Assembly (NCBI RefSeq): GCF_001632365.1
Contig: NW_024468511.1
Coordinates: 673,550 to 737,549, forward strand
Origin: Laetiporus sulphureus 93-53
Taxonomy: Eukaryota; Basidiomycota; Agaricomycetes; Polyporales; Laetiporaceae
DNA length: 64,000 nt
Direction: 5' to 3'
Shown: positions 12,075 through 23,272 of the stretch, in pieces
Layout of the letters: each line of letters opens with the position of its first letter
Position numbering within the stretch: the stretch's first letter is position 1
Notes under the pieces: model-generated
What the model was told of the DNA's origin: nothing
Database searches by the model: none
Seen by the model: the letters and a program-made list of their open reading frames with translations, nothing else
Translations under genes and position numbers: made by a program

Positions 12075-14132
12075 TTCACCTGCCGCTGGCTGTAGTCGCT
12101 GGTAGTGGGCTCGGAGTCGGGATGGACTCGGGCATTGATGGCGCGCCCCACGTGACCAGACGCGTCGATGTAAAACGCGGTGATTCAACTCGAAGCTTGT
12201 CGTTAATTTTACACACATGGTCTAGCTATGAAGGTGCGTGATCACTCCCATATTGTGAGTGGTCTAAAGGATAGCTCGAAGGGCTGCATATATACCTTTC
12301 TTAGTCTGCACGACGGACGGCCGGATCGTGCAATGCAATCGCCACACAGCTGCAATGGGTAAGCTTGTCTCCGTCTAGGCGTTGGCGTTGACATAGATTG
12401 CTATCATACACTTCCGGATAACCAAATGGGTCTTAAAGAAATTTACGGTCATTACTGCCAGGTACGAACATGTGTGGCAAAGCAGTAGACTTAAAGACCA
12501 GGTATGCTTGTTCAAATTGTGTAGTTATTGTAAACTGAACAGCATAGTGTGGACCTTCGCGTGACGACACTCGAGCACCTGGACATCGACCGAAGGAACA
12601 ACCTGGTGTGATTGGTGTGTCTTTCAACCTCTGCCTTGTACTATCTGATTATCCGACAAAATGCTGGACCCTTCAAGTGTCACATGTCATTCAGAGACTA
12701 CTCACTCGCCTCAAAAGTCAAATAAACTTCATCCATATAGCGGTAGTGAATAACTCGTGCGGTCCAGTATACGTGTCAAGCACACCCGTTTGAACGATCT
12801 GTCGGAAACTGTCGGAAATCATCACAGAAAGGTACCACCGCGCGATCTTCATGGACCGAATCTCTTATAGTATGGCCGGCTTCGCGAAGGGACAAGATAC
12901 GGCGTAAACCGCGTCATCACTCCTGGGCCTGAAATCGGGTGTCATGACTATCTGTGTCAATATTGTGTGGAAGCTTAGGAAGCTCGGCTCGTCAGCTGAG
13001 CCGCTTGCGACCCAACGATGTTCATGTAGTGACGCAATTCCGAGACGTGCATCCGATCTCTGCTTCGGATGATTCCTATTCTAATTGGACTGGACGAACC
13101 TGCGTGGCACTCCGTGGGACCGAAATCTAAGAGCATCGTCAACGTCCTCGAGGGGCTGCGCACAATCCGAGCTGAGGCACTGTGTGATCAGTTCGTCTTC
13201 ATACGCATTCGCATGATGACTATATAGAACTTATGTGACGCAGGTGCGGAACACGGCCATCGGTATGATCAGGTTCTTTTTACGTGTCACTTACGACACA
13301 TTGTATGCAGATCAACCACGTGGTAACAGACCGCTCGTCGGCATCGGAGCAGGCAACGCGAGTCCCAATTACCCTAAGTGATTGTCGCGATGCGCTGCAG
13401 GCCCTGCTCGATGCGCACGTCGTTTGTGGAGATACAAGGTCGGGGGAGAAGGTATAGATCGCTCGAGAACGGTGTCTTTATTTGCAAAAAAATGATTCCT
13501 GGAAGTGGTGAATCCTCTTCAAGAGCGATCGAGCATCGCAGGTTTCTATAGGGGAGTGTACTTACCTGCCATGTCTCACCACTTTTTCACCCTGTAATGT
13601 GCATTGCAAATCCGGCTTGGTGTGCTGGAACTTTATATCGGCATGATACCGCGGACGGTTCTATCACCGATTGAATCGTCACAATGGGTCCACGTCTCCC
13701 GTGTGTGAATGAGTATCAGTGCTTCCAAACGGAGACAGAGAGGTGATGCCCTCGGACCCCGCTTCTTCCAAATCGCACGCGTGTCGCAGCTACTATCGCT
13801 TGTCCAAGCAACAAGAGTTGACATCAGCTGAGAGTTTGAAAGGACTCTTGAAATAGGATCAAGGGACTCTAGGAACCCTTCTATGTCCGGACTCACCGAG
13901 CCCCACTCGAAGGTGGCAAGGAAGCGGACGAACGTGGAAGCAAAAATTCACAGGAGACAGATCTTACGAGGACAACATGACCTGTCAAGCGCCGCCAGGC
14001 GGCAGTGATGTGACATTTAAATCAAACAGAGTGATGCAGCTCGACACACAACTTGTCCTCTAACTTATACCACGTCAACCCCGTCGGCGTCCCATTCCTT
14101 GCGGTCGCGTCTTCCGACTGCTGTGGTCAATC
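12075..14132. other. gene-poor stretch, possible small spliced gene
   Basis: About 2 kb between SHE9 and the P450 reductase without a recognisable gene. Around 12.95-13.45 kb several exon-like frames on the plus strand can be joined by GT..AG introns in consistent phase (for example RPNDVHVVTQFRDVHPISA, then GLRTIRAEALCGTRPS, then INHVVTDRSSASEQATRVPI), ending at a TAG near 13460. Other frames here are also open, so this may be chance. No repeats longer than short inverted ones were noticed. Confidence 0.3.
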
Positions 14133-16491
14133 ATGGCGTCGTCTACGGACGTTCTCATTCTCACCGTCGGCCTCGTTCTTGCCGCGGTCTATCTCTTCAA
14201 GGAACAGTTGTTCGCTGCGAAGCCCAAGGCTGCACCAGTTGCAACACCGAAGGCTAATGCCGGCTCCGGTAACCCTCGAGATTTCGTGGCGAAGATGAAG
14301 GATGGGGTGAGTTGAGAGATAGGATGTTATCTACCACGACTGAAACGTGACTAACACTTTGCCTACTCAGAAAAAGCGCATCGTCATATTCTACGGATCA
14401 CAAACTGGCACCGCCGAGGAGTACGCAATTCGCCTTGCAAAGGAAGCCAAATCGAAGTTTGGACTAGCCTCGCTCGTATGCGACCCGGAAGAGTACGACT
14501 TCGAGAACTTGGACGAGGTCCCCGAAGATTGCTGCGTCGTCTTTGTGATGGCAACTTACGGAGAGGGCGAGCCGACGGATAACGCGGTGACGCTTTGCCA
14601 GAACCTGTCTGATGAGTCCTTCGAATTTGGCAATGGCGAGCACAAGCTCTCCGGGCTCAAATATATCGTCTTCGGGCTCGGAAACAGGACGTACGAGCAC
14701 TACAATCTGATTTCGCGGAACGTTGACCGGGATCTGCAAAAGATGGGCGCGGTCCGCATCGGAGAGCGTGGGGAGGGTGATGACGATAAGAGCATGGAGG
14801 AAGACTACCTTGAATGGAAGGACAGCATGTGGGAAGCATTTGCGAAGGCCATGGGCGTCGAGGAAGGCCAGGGCGGCGATACACCCGATTTCGTTGTCAC
14901 GGAAGTGGACGAGCACCCGCCTGAGAAGGTGTATCTTGGTAAGTTTCGTCGCTCTATCTCTCTTTCAAGTTTTCCTGATATCGCATAGGTGAGCTATCTG
15001 CACGCGCCTTGACTCGTTCGAAAGGCATCCACGACGCAAAGAATCCATACCCTGCGCCAATCACGGTCGCGCGGGAGTTATTCCAGCATGGAACAGACCG
15101 CAACTGCATTCATATGGAGTTTAACACGGAGGGTTCTGGAATCACTTATCAGCATGGCGATCATGTCGGTGTTTGGCCTTCAAACGCAGAAACCGAGGTT
15201 CAACGGCTGCTGTGCGCTCTTGGTCTGCACGAGAAGAAGGACAAGGTGATCAACATCGAGTCCCTCGATCCGGCGCTCGCAAAGGTTCCATTCCCTGTGC
15301 CTACGACATACATCACGGTACTTCGTCATTACATCGACATCAGCGCCGTCGCAGGTCGTCAGATTCTCGGTGTCATGTCCAAGTTCGCACCAACGCCCGA
15401 GGCGGAGGCTTTCTTGAAGAATCTAAATACGAACAAAGAAGAATACGCGCACATTGTGACGAACGGTTCCCTCAAGCTCGGCGAGATCCTGCAGTTAGCT
15501 GCTGGCAACGACATCTACGCCGAGCCTACCCCTGAGAGCACCACCGCTTGGGCGATTCCGTTTGACATTATAGTCTCATCGATCCCCCGACTTCAGCCTC
15601 GGTACTACTCTATATCCTCCAGCCCCAAGCTCTACCCCAACTCGATCCACGTCACGGTTGTCGTCCTCGCATACGAATCTATCGCGAACGAGAAGGTCAA
15701 GACCAGATGGGTTCACGGTGTGGGTTCCAACTTCATCCTCAACCTCAAGTTCGCTGCGGCCGGCGAGAATCCCGCTGTGATTGCGGACGCTGAGAGCGAG
15801 AAGGCTGCATTGGTGTTGCCGCCGAAGTACGCGATCGAGGGACCGCGTGGCGTGTACAGGCAGGATTCGATCTACAAGGCACCTATCCACGTCAGACGGT
15901 CAACGTTCAGGCTTCCAACGAACCCCAAGAGCCCCGTTATCATGATTGGACCTGGAACGGTGAGTTTGATCTTGTTCGTCATTTCGTTCGGCGCCTCAAT
16001 CAGGCAAATAGGGTGTTGCTCCTTTCCGCGGCTTCGTGCAAGAGCGTGTTGCGATGGCCCGACGCACGATTGAGAAGAACGGCGTGGAGGGTCTCGCGGA
16101 CTGGGGCATGATTCGGCTTTACTACGGCTGCAGACGTTCGGATTTGGACTTCCTCTACAAGGAGGAGTGGCCGGAGTACGCGAAGGAACTGCATGGCAAG
16201 TTTACGATGCGCTGCGCGTTCTCCCGCAAGCCACCATACAAGCCGGACGGAAGCAAAATTTATGTGCAGGACCTGCTGTGGGAGGACCACGAGCAAGTTG
16301 CGGACGCTATCCTCAACGGGAAGGGATACGTGTACATCTGCGGCGATGCGAAGAGCATGAGCAAGGCCGTGGAGGAGACGCTGTGTAAGATTCTGGGAGA
16401 GGCGAAGGGCGGGTCGGCAGAGGTGGAGGGTGCGGCGGAGGTGAAGCTGCTCAAGGAGAGGAGCCGCATGCTCTCGGATGTCTGGAGCTGA
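14133..16491 (+). CDS. NCP1: NADPH--cytochrome P450 reductase
   Basis: Transfers electrons from NADPH through FAD and FMN to microsomal P450s, squalene epoxidase and other haem enzymes; anchored in the ER by its N-terminus. The anchor is LILTVGLVLAAVYLF just after the start. After the first intron the flavodoxin domain shows IFYGSQTGTAEEYA, VMATYGEGEPTDNA and FGLGNRTYEHYN. The FAD domain has HGDHVGVWP and RYYSISSSP; the NADPH domain has MIGPGTGVAPFRGF (joined across the third intron), YYGCR and VYICGDAKSM, and the protein ends in the usual DVWS. Three introns of normal size are enough, and the product of about 730 residues matches the family. A second ATG at 14053 lies in another frame. Very secure. 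Confidence 0.96.
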
Positions 16492-17260
16492 TCGTGCAGC
16501 GACATTGATCTCTTGCGACTAATTGGCTCACTAGATGTCTCTTTTGCATACGCTGAAGATGCTTCCGTTTTCTTACAATGGCTATCGATCGACTTTATAT
16601 GCGGATCTGCATGGCTTCGCTTGCTGGTAGACATGGATAGTCCTTCCGGCATTAGATGTATTTATCTCGTGTGGAATAGAATGTGCATAGCTGCGTCTGT
16701 AGTATGCGTACATTGTCGATCCTGGGTATGATACGAGGCAGCCATAGTGGCAATAGTGGTTTCCTCAAGAAGCTGGAGTTCATCATAGTTCGATATTTGA
16801 ACAGCGCATGCTTGATGGCAACTTTTGTTGTGGCAAACTCGTTTGGAGTTCGTGAGCACCTGCTGCCGACGTCCATTGTCCAAGGGCATGTGTGGCACAC
16901 ACAGGGAAGGACGTACCTGGAGCGCAAGCGCCGCGAACGTTAGACGGCCCTCCCTAACGAGGAAAAACTAATTCACCATGATCCATGCCCTTTATAAGTA
17001 AAGGGAACCTAACGCATGAACCACGTTTAATGAAATTGAATAATTTCCCTCGCTGCATTTTTTATGGGCGGTCAGCACCAGGCAGGTCGATCTTGAGCTG
17101 TCGGGCCCTCGAGACGTGACAAATTCTGCAAACCGGTATCAACATAATTTGCAGGACTTCGACTTCGGGGATGCGTACCTGTGTTCCGACGCTGCAATGC
17201 GTCTCGATGAGCCGCAGGAAGTGCTCAGATCTTGCGAGACCCTGGGTGCCTCCAATAGCG
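16492..17260. other. intergenic between convergent genes
   Basis: About 770 bases between the stops of the reductase and YAE1 genes. It is more AT-rich than its neighbours around 16.95-17.07 kb, as expected for 3' ends. I see no gene or repeat that I can support. Confidence 0.5.
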
Positions 17261-17909
17261 TCAACTCCATTGCAATGAGAGTCCTACTTCCTCAGAGAGG
17301 GCTAACAGCCGTTCCTTCAGCCGCCGCACGTCGTCTACACTAGGTTTCCGCGCAGGTGCAGGTGCAGATCCACCAGCACTCATCCGCACCAACATGTCTT
17401 CCAAGCTCTCCAGATCCTGCTTCTCCTTCAGCTCCTCATTCATTTCCACCTCCATCTCCTCGATAGTTTCGGGGGCAGCGGCCTCGAGGTGGTCCCGCGC
17501 ATGGCGTTCGGCCTCGAGATCGGGAGGCGCGATGTCAGAGAAGCGTACAGCGCTCAGTTGAGACACGATGTTTCGTGCTTCGTCCACAACTGTCTGGTTC
17601 TGCACCTTGTCTCCTGCAGCGGTGAGATACGAAAGCAGTGCAGATGCCATCCCCCGGAGGATCCCTATCTCTCTGCCGAGCGGTACACCAACTTCGGCAA
17701 ATCCTTCGTTAAATCCCTGCTGCAGGGCAGATTCCTTGCCAGCCGTGATTCCCTCGCGGTACCCGGCCTTTGAATTACCTCTGGCTGAGGGCTCAGTCGC
17801 TGAGAATGGTAGGCAGCTGACATACAGTCGTGAAGTTCGAAGACAACCTCGACCACTCTGACTCCTGCAATACTTTTGGGTCATCTTGCCAAATGACCTC
17901 GTCTTCCAT
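17261..17909 (-). CDS. YAE1: Yae1 domain protein (cytosolic Fe-S adaptor for ABCE1/Rli1)
   Basis: Yae1, with Lto1, delivers the cytosolic iron-sulfur assembly machinery to the ribosome-recycling ABC protein Rli1/ABCE1. The gene has a first exon starting MEDEVIWQDDPKVLQ and a single intron of about 58 nt; joining gives NFTTAGYREGITAGKESAL. The diagnostic deca-GX3 motif follows: glycines every four residues in GYREGITAGKESALQQGFNE and onward through GVPLGREIGILRG. The remainder is acidic and helical (ETIEEMEVEMNEELKEKQDL) and ends at TGA (17261-17263). Length is about 195 residues. It lies head to head with HUT1, with about 230 bases between the starts. Confidence 0.85.
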
Positions 17910-18138
17910 CCTCAGAGCCTTATAATCGCAGCGAAGTAGTTGAGGAAACTATAGACCGTCTGAGACGATGAAGGCACTGTCGAGACTCGAGACCAAAGGT
18001 TGGAGGATTGATCAAGGATTTGATTCGCCCACGTTTTCATCATCGCATGATCGACGCGACACGTCGACGCGTGAACTGCCTACACAGCTCTTGACTTTCC
18101 TTGCAATCATCACTTCCACACCGTAAGCCCTCGCTAAA

Positions 18139-19586
18139 ATGACGTTCGTGAGGTGTGCAAAATGTTTTGACGGTATATGCATGCAGGCACTCACTCAAGC
18201 TTCAGACTCGCAGTATGTGTATTTGGAGTCTACTCGATGTTTCTGGTCGGTAAATCACTACGGCTTCCCACTTGAAGCTATCTAACATGCTGGTGAAGCT
18301 ATGGGCTATAGCTCAAGAAAGACGTATGTCTTCTCAACAACAAATTAGACGTCGCTGACTAATGCTCTGGCAGTGTCCGTGCCATTCCAATCTTTTGACG
18401 ACGCATCGAGCGACAAGTTCCGTTCACCACTATTCCTGGGCACATGTCAGAGTGCTCTCAGTGCCGTGTCGGCGTTCCTATATTTATTTGTTCGCCAACC
18501 GTCCTCGCAACCAATGAGGCAGATGCTGGGTCTCGAGCAGCGACAGCCTGCTAAAGCAATAAACGGCGATGCGAAGACAAACGGGCACTCACATGGCCAT
18601 CATCACTCTTCTCATCACAGGGCAGATGAACGGTTTTCTACAAAATCCCTTCTGCTTCAATACCTGCAATGCTCTGTGTTCATCACATCTGCTGCGCCGT
18701 TCGGTTTCGCCGCCCTGTCCTACATCACATACCCTACAATGGTCCTGGGGAAATCATGCAAGCTTGTGCCGGTCATGATCATGAACGTCCTCCTGTATCG
18801 CCGCCGCTTCGCGCCATACAAATACCTTGTCGTTGGGCTGGTGACGCTGGGCATTACCATGTTCATGGGCTTCGGGCACGAGAAGCCGGGCAAGGCCAAA
18901 GCGAACGGGAACGGCGGACTGTCAGCATATACCCAACTCATTGGCATAACATATCTTCTCATCAATCTTGCCATAGATGGTGCGACAAACTCGACGCAGG
19001 ATGAGATCTTCGCGCGCTATCGTGTCACGGGCCAGCAGATGATGTTCTGGATCAACCTCTTCTGCACCGTCCTCACCTCGATCATCTCAGTCTTGCCTCT
19101 GCCGTACATTCCTGTACTGCATCCATCGGAAAGTGGGACTGAGCTTCACAACGCGCTCGAATTCATCCGGACACACCCGTCTGTGATCATGCCGCTCGCG
19201 CAGTTCGCGCTCACCGGCGCGCTCGGACAGCTCTTTATCTTCGAGACCTTGCAACATTTCGGCTCGTTGACTTTGGTGTAAGTCAGTCGCATTTGCTCCT
19301 AAATTCTTGTGTTCCTAAACAGTGCAAACAGGACTATCACGTTAACGCGCAAATTGTTCACAATGCTTCTCTCCGTAGTCGTATACAATCACACATTAAC
19401 ACCTGGTCAATGGCTGGGAGCCTCGGTCGTCTTCGCGGGTATCTCTGTTGAGGCATGGGTCAAACGGAAAGGTGAGAAGTTGCATGGTATCCATTTCTTC
19501 CTAGCATGCTGAATAGTGCGTCTGCAGATGTCCACGCGAAACGAGTGATTCAGGAGAAGGAGAAGGCTAAGCTGAAGTCGTTGTGA
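18139..19586 (+). CDS. HUT1: UDP-galactose transporter, HUT1/SLC35B1 type
   Basis: An ER nucleotide-sugar transporter of the UAA family (SLC35B1-like, which may also exchange ATP/ADP). The start at 18139 gives MTFV; two short introns lead to [15 protein letters not shown] and [17 protein letters not shown]. The large exon encodes hydrophobic segments with the family motifs [20 protein letters not shown] (the conserved YPT..L.KSCK region), [30 protein letters not shown] and [18 protein letters not shown]. After another intron [17 protein letters not shown] and [11 protein letters not shown] follow. The end, [15 protein letters not shown], is a lysine-rich tail suited to ER retention; stop at 19584-19586. 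A His-rich loop ([11 protein letters not shown]) is unusual but sits in a variable region. About 400 residues. The small 5' exons are less certain than the rest. Confidence 0.88.
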
Positions 19587-19763
19587 TACCATCTACCGGC
19601 TCCACACACACGTCAGTGATTACATGACATCCACTAATGCCATACGATATATACAACAAATTGGGATAGAGAGTATTGGTACGCACAGCAGTAGGGAAAC
19701 TAGAAGGACCATGATGGACTCCATGAGACCAATAAATGTGGAAGGGTGGCGAAAAAAAGTGAA

Positions 19764-20766
19764 TCATCGCGACTCCATCTCTACATCAGGATCCATCAAG
19801 GGTCGTTTACGCTCTTCCTCTCTATTGAAAACTCGTGAATTTCCCAAAATCACGTTGTGCAGATTGTGCTGACCTGTCTTCTTCCTCATCATCATCCGAG
19901 TCTGATCGCTTCCGTCTGACAGCTGCTGATTGCACTGTAGGCGGGAACGAAGCGACTGCGTTGTGGGCTTTGTATATGGACTCATATTCCTGTCGTTCCG
20001 ATTAGCGATTAGGACTGCTTCGCCACTCGTTGAAGTGGGGGCTGACCTTGATCTGGGCCATGAAGCCTCCATTAGGCGAGATACAATATCGTCGATTCTG
20101 CACCAAGTGCAACGCCTCTTCCCAGCTGAGGTTGTACTGTTGCATGACATACATCACCACGAAGGAAGGAGACAAGCTGATGCCGCCTAGCAGGGGGGTA
20201 GCACATGAATGGCGGTTGCTACAGGCGACAGATCGGAGAACGTACCGTTGCAATGCACTAGCACGCAGCCGCCCTGAGTGATGGCATCGTCAATGAATTT
20301 CCTCGCACTTCAAACCAAACCGTCAACGCAGACGGAAACTAACATTGAGATGCTAGACGTACGGAGGGAACAGGCGGATGAGGTTTTGCTCATCGCTATC
20401 TTGCACATCAAGCGTCATATAGGTAAAAACCTCGGGGAATCGCGGCCGGACGGAGAACGCTTCCTTCGCGTCACGTATGCACACACTACGTGCGGGGTTA
20501 TGTTGAACGCCACACGCCCTGTACTGAAAACGCCACGCACATATGGGTGACGCCCAGAGACTTCAGAGTTTCCAGCGACTTTGAAGCTTGCAATGGCCCC
20601 AGAAGGAGGCCTGGGAGGATCTGTTGACATTGTCGCCTCATTTCATATCTGCGGCCGATCAATAACAGAGACAAGGGAGCCTGATGGAGCACACGTACGT
20701 CCACTCGATGTCTCCTGGGCCCTGCACAAGGTCTCGCAGTTCTTCGTCAGACATGCTCATCGCCAT
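19764..20766 (-). CDS. STYX-like dual-specificity pseudophosphatase
   Basis: A DSP-fold protein most like STYX, which binds phospho-targets without hydrolysing them. Seven exons join in phase: MAMSMSDEELRDLVQGPGD, then YEMRRQCQQILPGLLLGPLQ, SLGVTHIVCIRDAKEAFSV, YMTLDVQDSDEQNLIRLFP, KFIDDAITQGGCVLVHCN, GGISLSPSFVVMYVM and HLVQNRRYCISPNGGFMAQI. The phosphatase loop should read HCxxGxxR; here it is HCNGGISL, so the nucleophilic Cys is present and the phosphate-binding Arg is Leu (codon 20173-20175). Human STYX has the reverse loss (Cys to Gly). The acidic tail (SDSDDDEEEDR) continues across a last intron to KRPLMDPDVEMESR and TGA at 19764. About 220 residues. The neighbour on the other strand starts some 240 bases away. 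Confidence 0.75.
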
Positions 20767-21002
20767 GGTTCACCTGGGAGCCCAATAATGCCTTGAACTG
20801 TCCAAGCAGCGCGAGCGACGAGGACGATGACAGAACGATCAAGAAGACAGTTAAGCGAGCTGCGCCACCATGGCCGGGCCACTCAGTCGGGCGCCAATCC
20901 AGTCCGCTCGTGATCCCACGTTTGTTGGGCCGACTGCCGCCCAGCAGAGTCCCCAAAGCCTCTCATAGAGCATTACGATCTGCTTTTGACTCCTTGGAAG
21001 CC

Positions 21003-22582
21003 ATGGAGGAGGAGGATGTTCCGTACGTCTCATACTGCGCGGATGCCGGCTCATGTCTTCATTCACGTGTGCCTGCTCGGTTCACAGGACGCTGATCCAG
21101 ACTACTGCGGTCGCTGAAAGTATTTTGGACACTAATGCCCCCACCGTGCCCCTGACAATCATCTGCGGGTTCTTGGGTGCGGGCAAGTCCACGCTGGTCA
21201 AGTCAGTCTTCATCCTCGCTTGAATTTGCAGTCGCACAAATGACCGCGTTTTTCCTGCAGACGCATCTTGACCGAACGTCATGGGTACCGCATCGCGGTC
21301 ATTATGAACGAGTTCGGCGACACTGCTGTACGTGCGTTCGAGGGCTGCCAATTACGTTGCCGCTGACTGCAATTCTCGAAGGATATCGAAGGTTGGAAGG
21401 ACTCGTTGCAAGACGTAACATATTCTTATAACGTCGTCGATCAGCTAAAACGATCAATGTCTCTTCCGCTGAGGATCCAAGCGCGCAGTCGGAAGAGTTT
21501 CTTGAGCTTGCAAACGGCTGTCTGTGCTGCAGCATCAAGGACACAGGCATCGCCGCGATTGAGAAGCTGATGCAGCGCAAGGGCGCTTTCGACCATATTT
21601 TGCTTGAGACCACTGGTCTTGCAGACCCAGGTAATACACCGATCACTTTACTGTTTGAGAGCGTTGCTGCTGATCCGCATTGATATGAAGGGCCCATTGC
21701 ATCTATGTTCTGGCAGAACGAGGAGTTCGCTATGGGCTTGGGTCGAGACATCCATTTAGACGGTGTCGTCTGTGTAGTCGACGCAGTATTTGGTCGACAG
21801 GTAAGCGAAGTACAAATGATTTGTAAAGACTGTCTAAAAACTTGCAACAGCAAATGGAGGAAGACCATTCAGAAGAGGGTAAGGGCGAGAGCGTCAGGTT
21901 CGTAGTGTCAATATAATACTCTTCACGGACTCACGTCCCGTGGAAAAGGCAAATTGCTGGAGCAGACGTCATCCTGCTGAACAAGATCGACCTCGTCGTT
22001 CGTTCGCAGCTCGAAGAGACCGAGGACATGATCCACAGCATCAACCCTATCGCTACAATATATCGCACGATCAGGGGCGAAATTGACCTTAAAAACATCA
22101 TGGGAATAGATGCGTATTCCTCACGTCCACTCACGCAAGTGCAAAGCGACCTGTTGCATATACATCACCATCATGACCATGACCATTCGGACCCGGATCA
22201 CACCCATGGCCCTACTCACTACGAGATACGCGGCATATCCAGCCTGCAAATCGACTGTCCAGTGATCTCAGCATCTCACATAGATAAACTCGACGAATGG
22301 ATTAGGAGCGTCCTGTGGGAGCACCGGCTGCCAAGAGAGCCTGCCAAATCCGAGCAATCACCCGAGCCGAAGCTGGAGATCCTGCGGTGCAAGGGGATGA
22401 TTGTAACCGACTCGGGCGATACATTCGTCTTGCAGGGCGTGCGGAATCTGTACGAGATCACGAAGGTGGAGGACAGGGAGATTGCGGATGCGGGCATTCC
22501 CGATGAAGGCAAGATCATTCTTATAGGGAAGGGGCTGGACGAGAAGGTGCGGCGTAGTTTAGAAGACGTTCTGCGGCTGTAA
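21003..22582 (+). CDS. ZNG1: ZNG1-like CobW/G3E GTPase (zinc metallochaperone family)
   Basis: A G3E-family GTPase close to ZNG1/CBWD, which supplies zinc to methionine aminopeptidase 1. The start MEEEDVPTLIQ is in good context (gccATGG). Motifs in order: P-loop [29 protein letters not shown] (which needs a 10-nt exon at 21382-21391), the metal site [38 protein letters not shown], the guanine-specificity motif [10 protein letters not shown], then a His-rich loop ([18 protein letters not shown]) and the C-terminal CobW_C domain ([19 protein letters not shown]). Stop at 22580-22582, about 420 residues. The N-terminal CPELVPI-type motif of animal ZNG1 corresponds to VPTLIQT here. Another ATG at 20870, out of frame, lies in the leader. 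Confidence 0.85.
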
Positions 22583-23272
22583 TCCGCCACGGGAGTGGCT
22601 TTACAAAGTGGAATGATGAGAGAGCGTCATGACGTTGCTTACCGACTTGATCTGCAAATTCCGGGCTCTTTGTACAACTCGAAAAGTCCATGGTATTTCC
22701 TCTTTTCCACAGGCTTGATCAAGATTCCTGTACCATTCTTTACCACAGAAGCCCACTACTACATAAAAACAGGTCTGGTAGCTGAGAAAGGGTGAAGTTC
22801 GTTCCTATACAAAGAAACACTATTCTCGATGAGCACGACTTCCACATCACAAATGGTCACTCTTCTTAGTGTCGTCTTAGGTTCGGTCCTCATCCGCATG
22901 TATATAAGGCGCACTCCCGCCTTCGAATGGAGCCCCGGATTCCCCAACTAGAACTCTCATGTGCTAGGGACTGCTGCCCGGAACTGTCTGCAACGCGATC
23001 CGTGGACTCTCGAACTTGTGAATTCTTGCATATTCGTGTATATTCGTGTACTCGTGCTACTAAGTCTACTAGCGCGGGTTCGAACAAGCTTGTTCGGCAG
23101 CCGATCTTCGACAACCCTTGTTTCTCCGGCGATAATCTACAAGTCGACCGCTCCACTAGAATCTCTCGAGAGAGTATCCGCTTCCTGTTTTACTCTGATA
23201 CACCGGACGCCTCACTCTCTCCATTACCCAGACTTTTCAAGCTCCAGGAGGAGCTCCCACCGTTCCTGTCCT
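22583..23272. other. intergenic, possible left flank of a mobile element
   Basis: About 690 bases between the CobW gene and the recombinase. The frame of the recombinase stays open upstream to about 22961 but I see no reason to start there. A short imperfect repeat of tattcgtg occurs at about 23030-23055. No long terminal repeats were found. Confidence 0.4.
22901..22910 (+). promoter_or_regulatory. possible TATA box of the recombinase gene
   Basis: The string TATATAAGGC lies about 370 bases before the recombinase start codon. It is the only clear TATA-like element in this spacer. The distance is long for a fungal promoter, so a transcribed leader would be needed. Confidence 0.3.

Noticed and set aside
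16652..16943. Overlapping open frames after the P450 reductase
   Set aside because: Both strands are open by chance in the 3' flank; no protein-like pattern or splice signals.
23080..23095. GGTTCGAAC string as a tRNA B box
   Set aside because: No A box or cloverleaf can be drawn around it.
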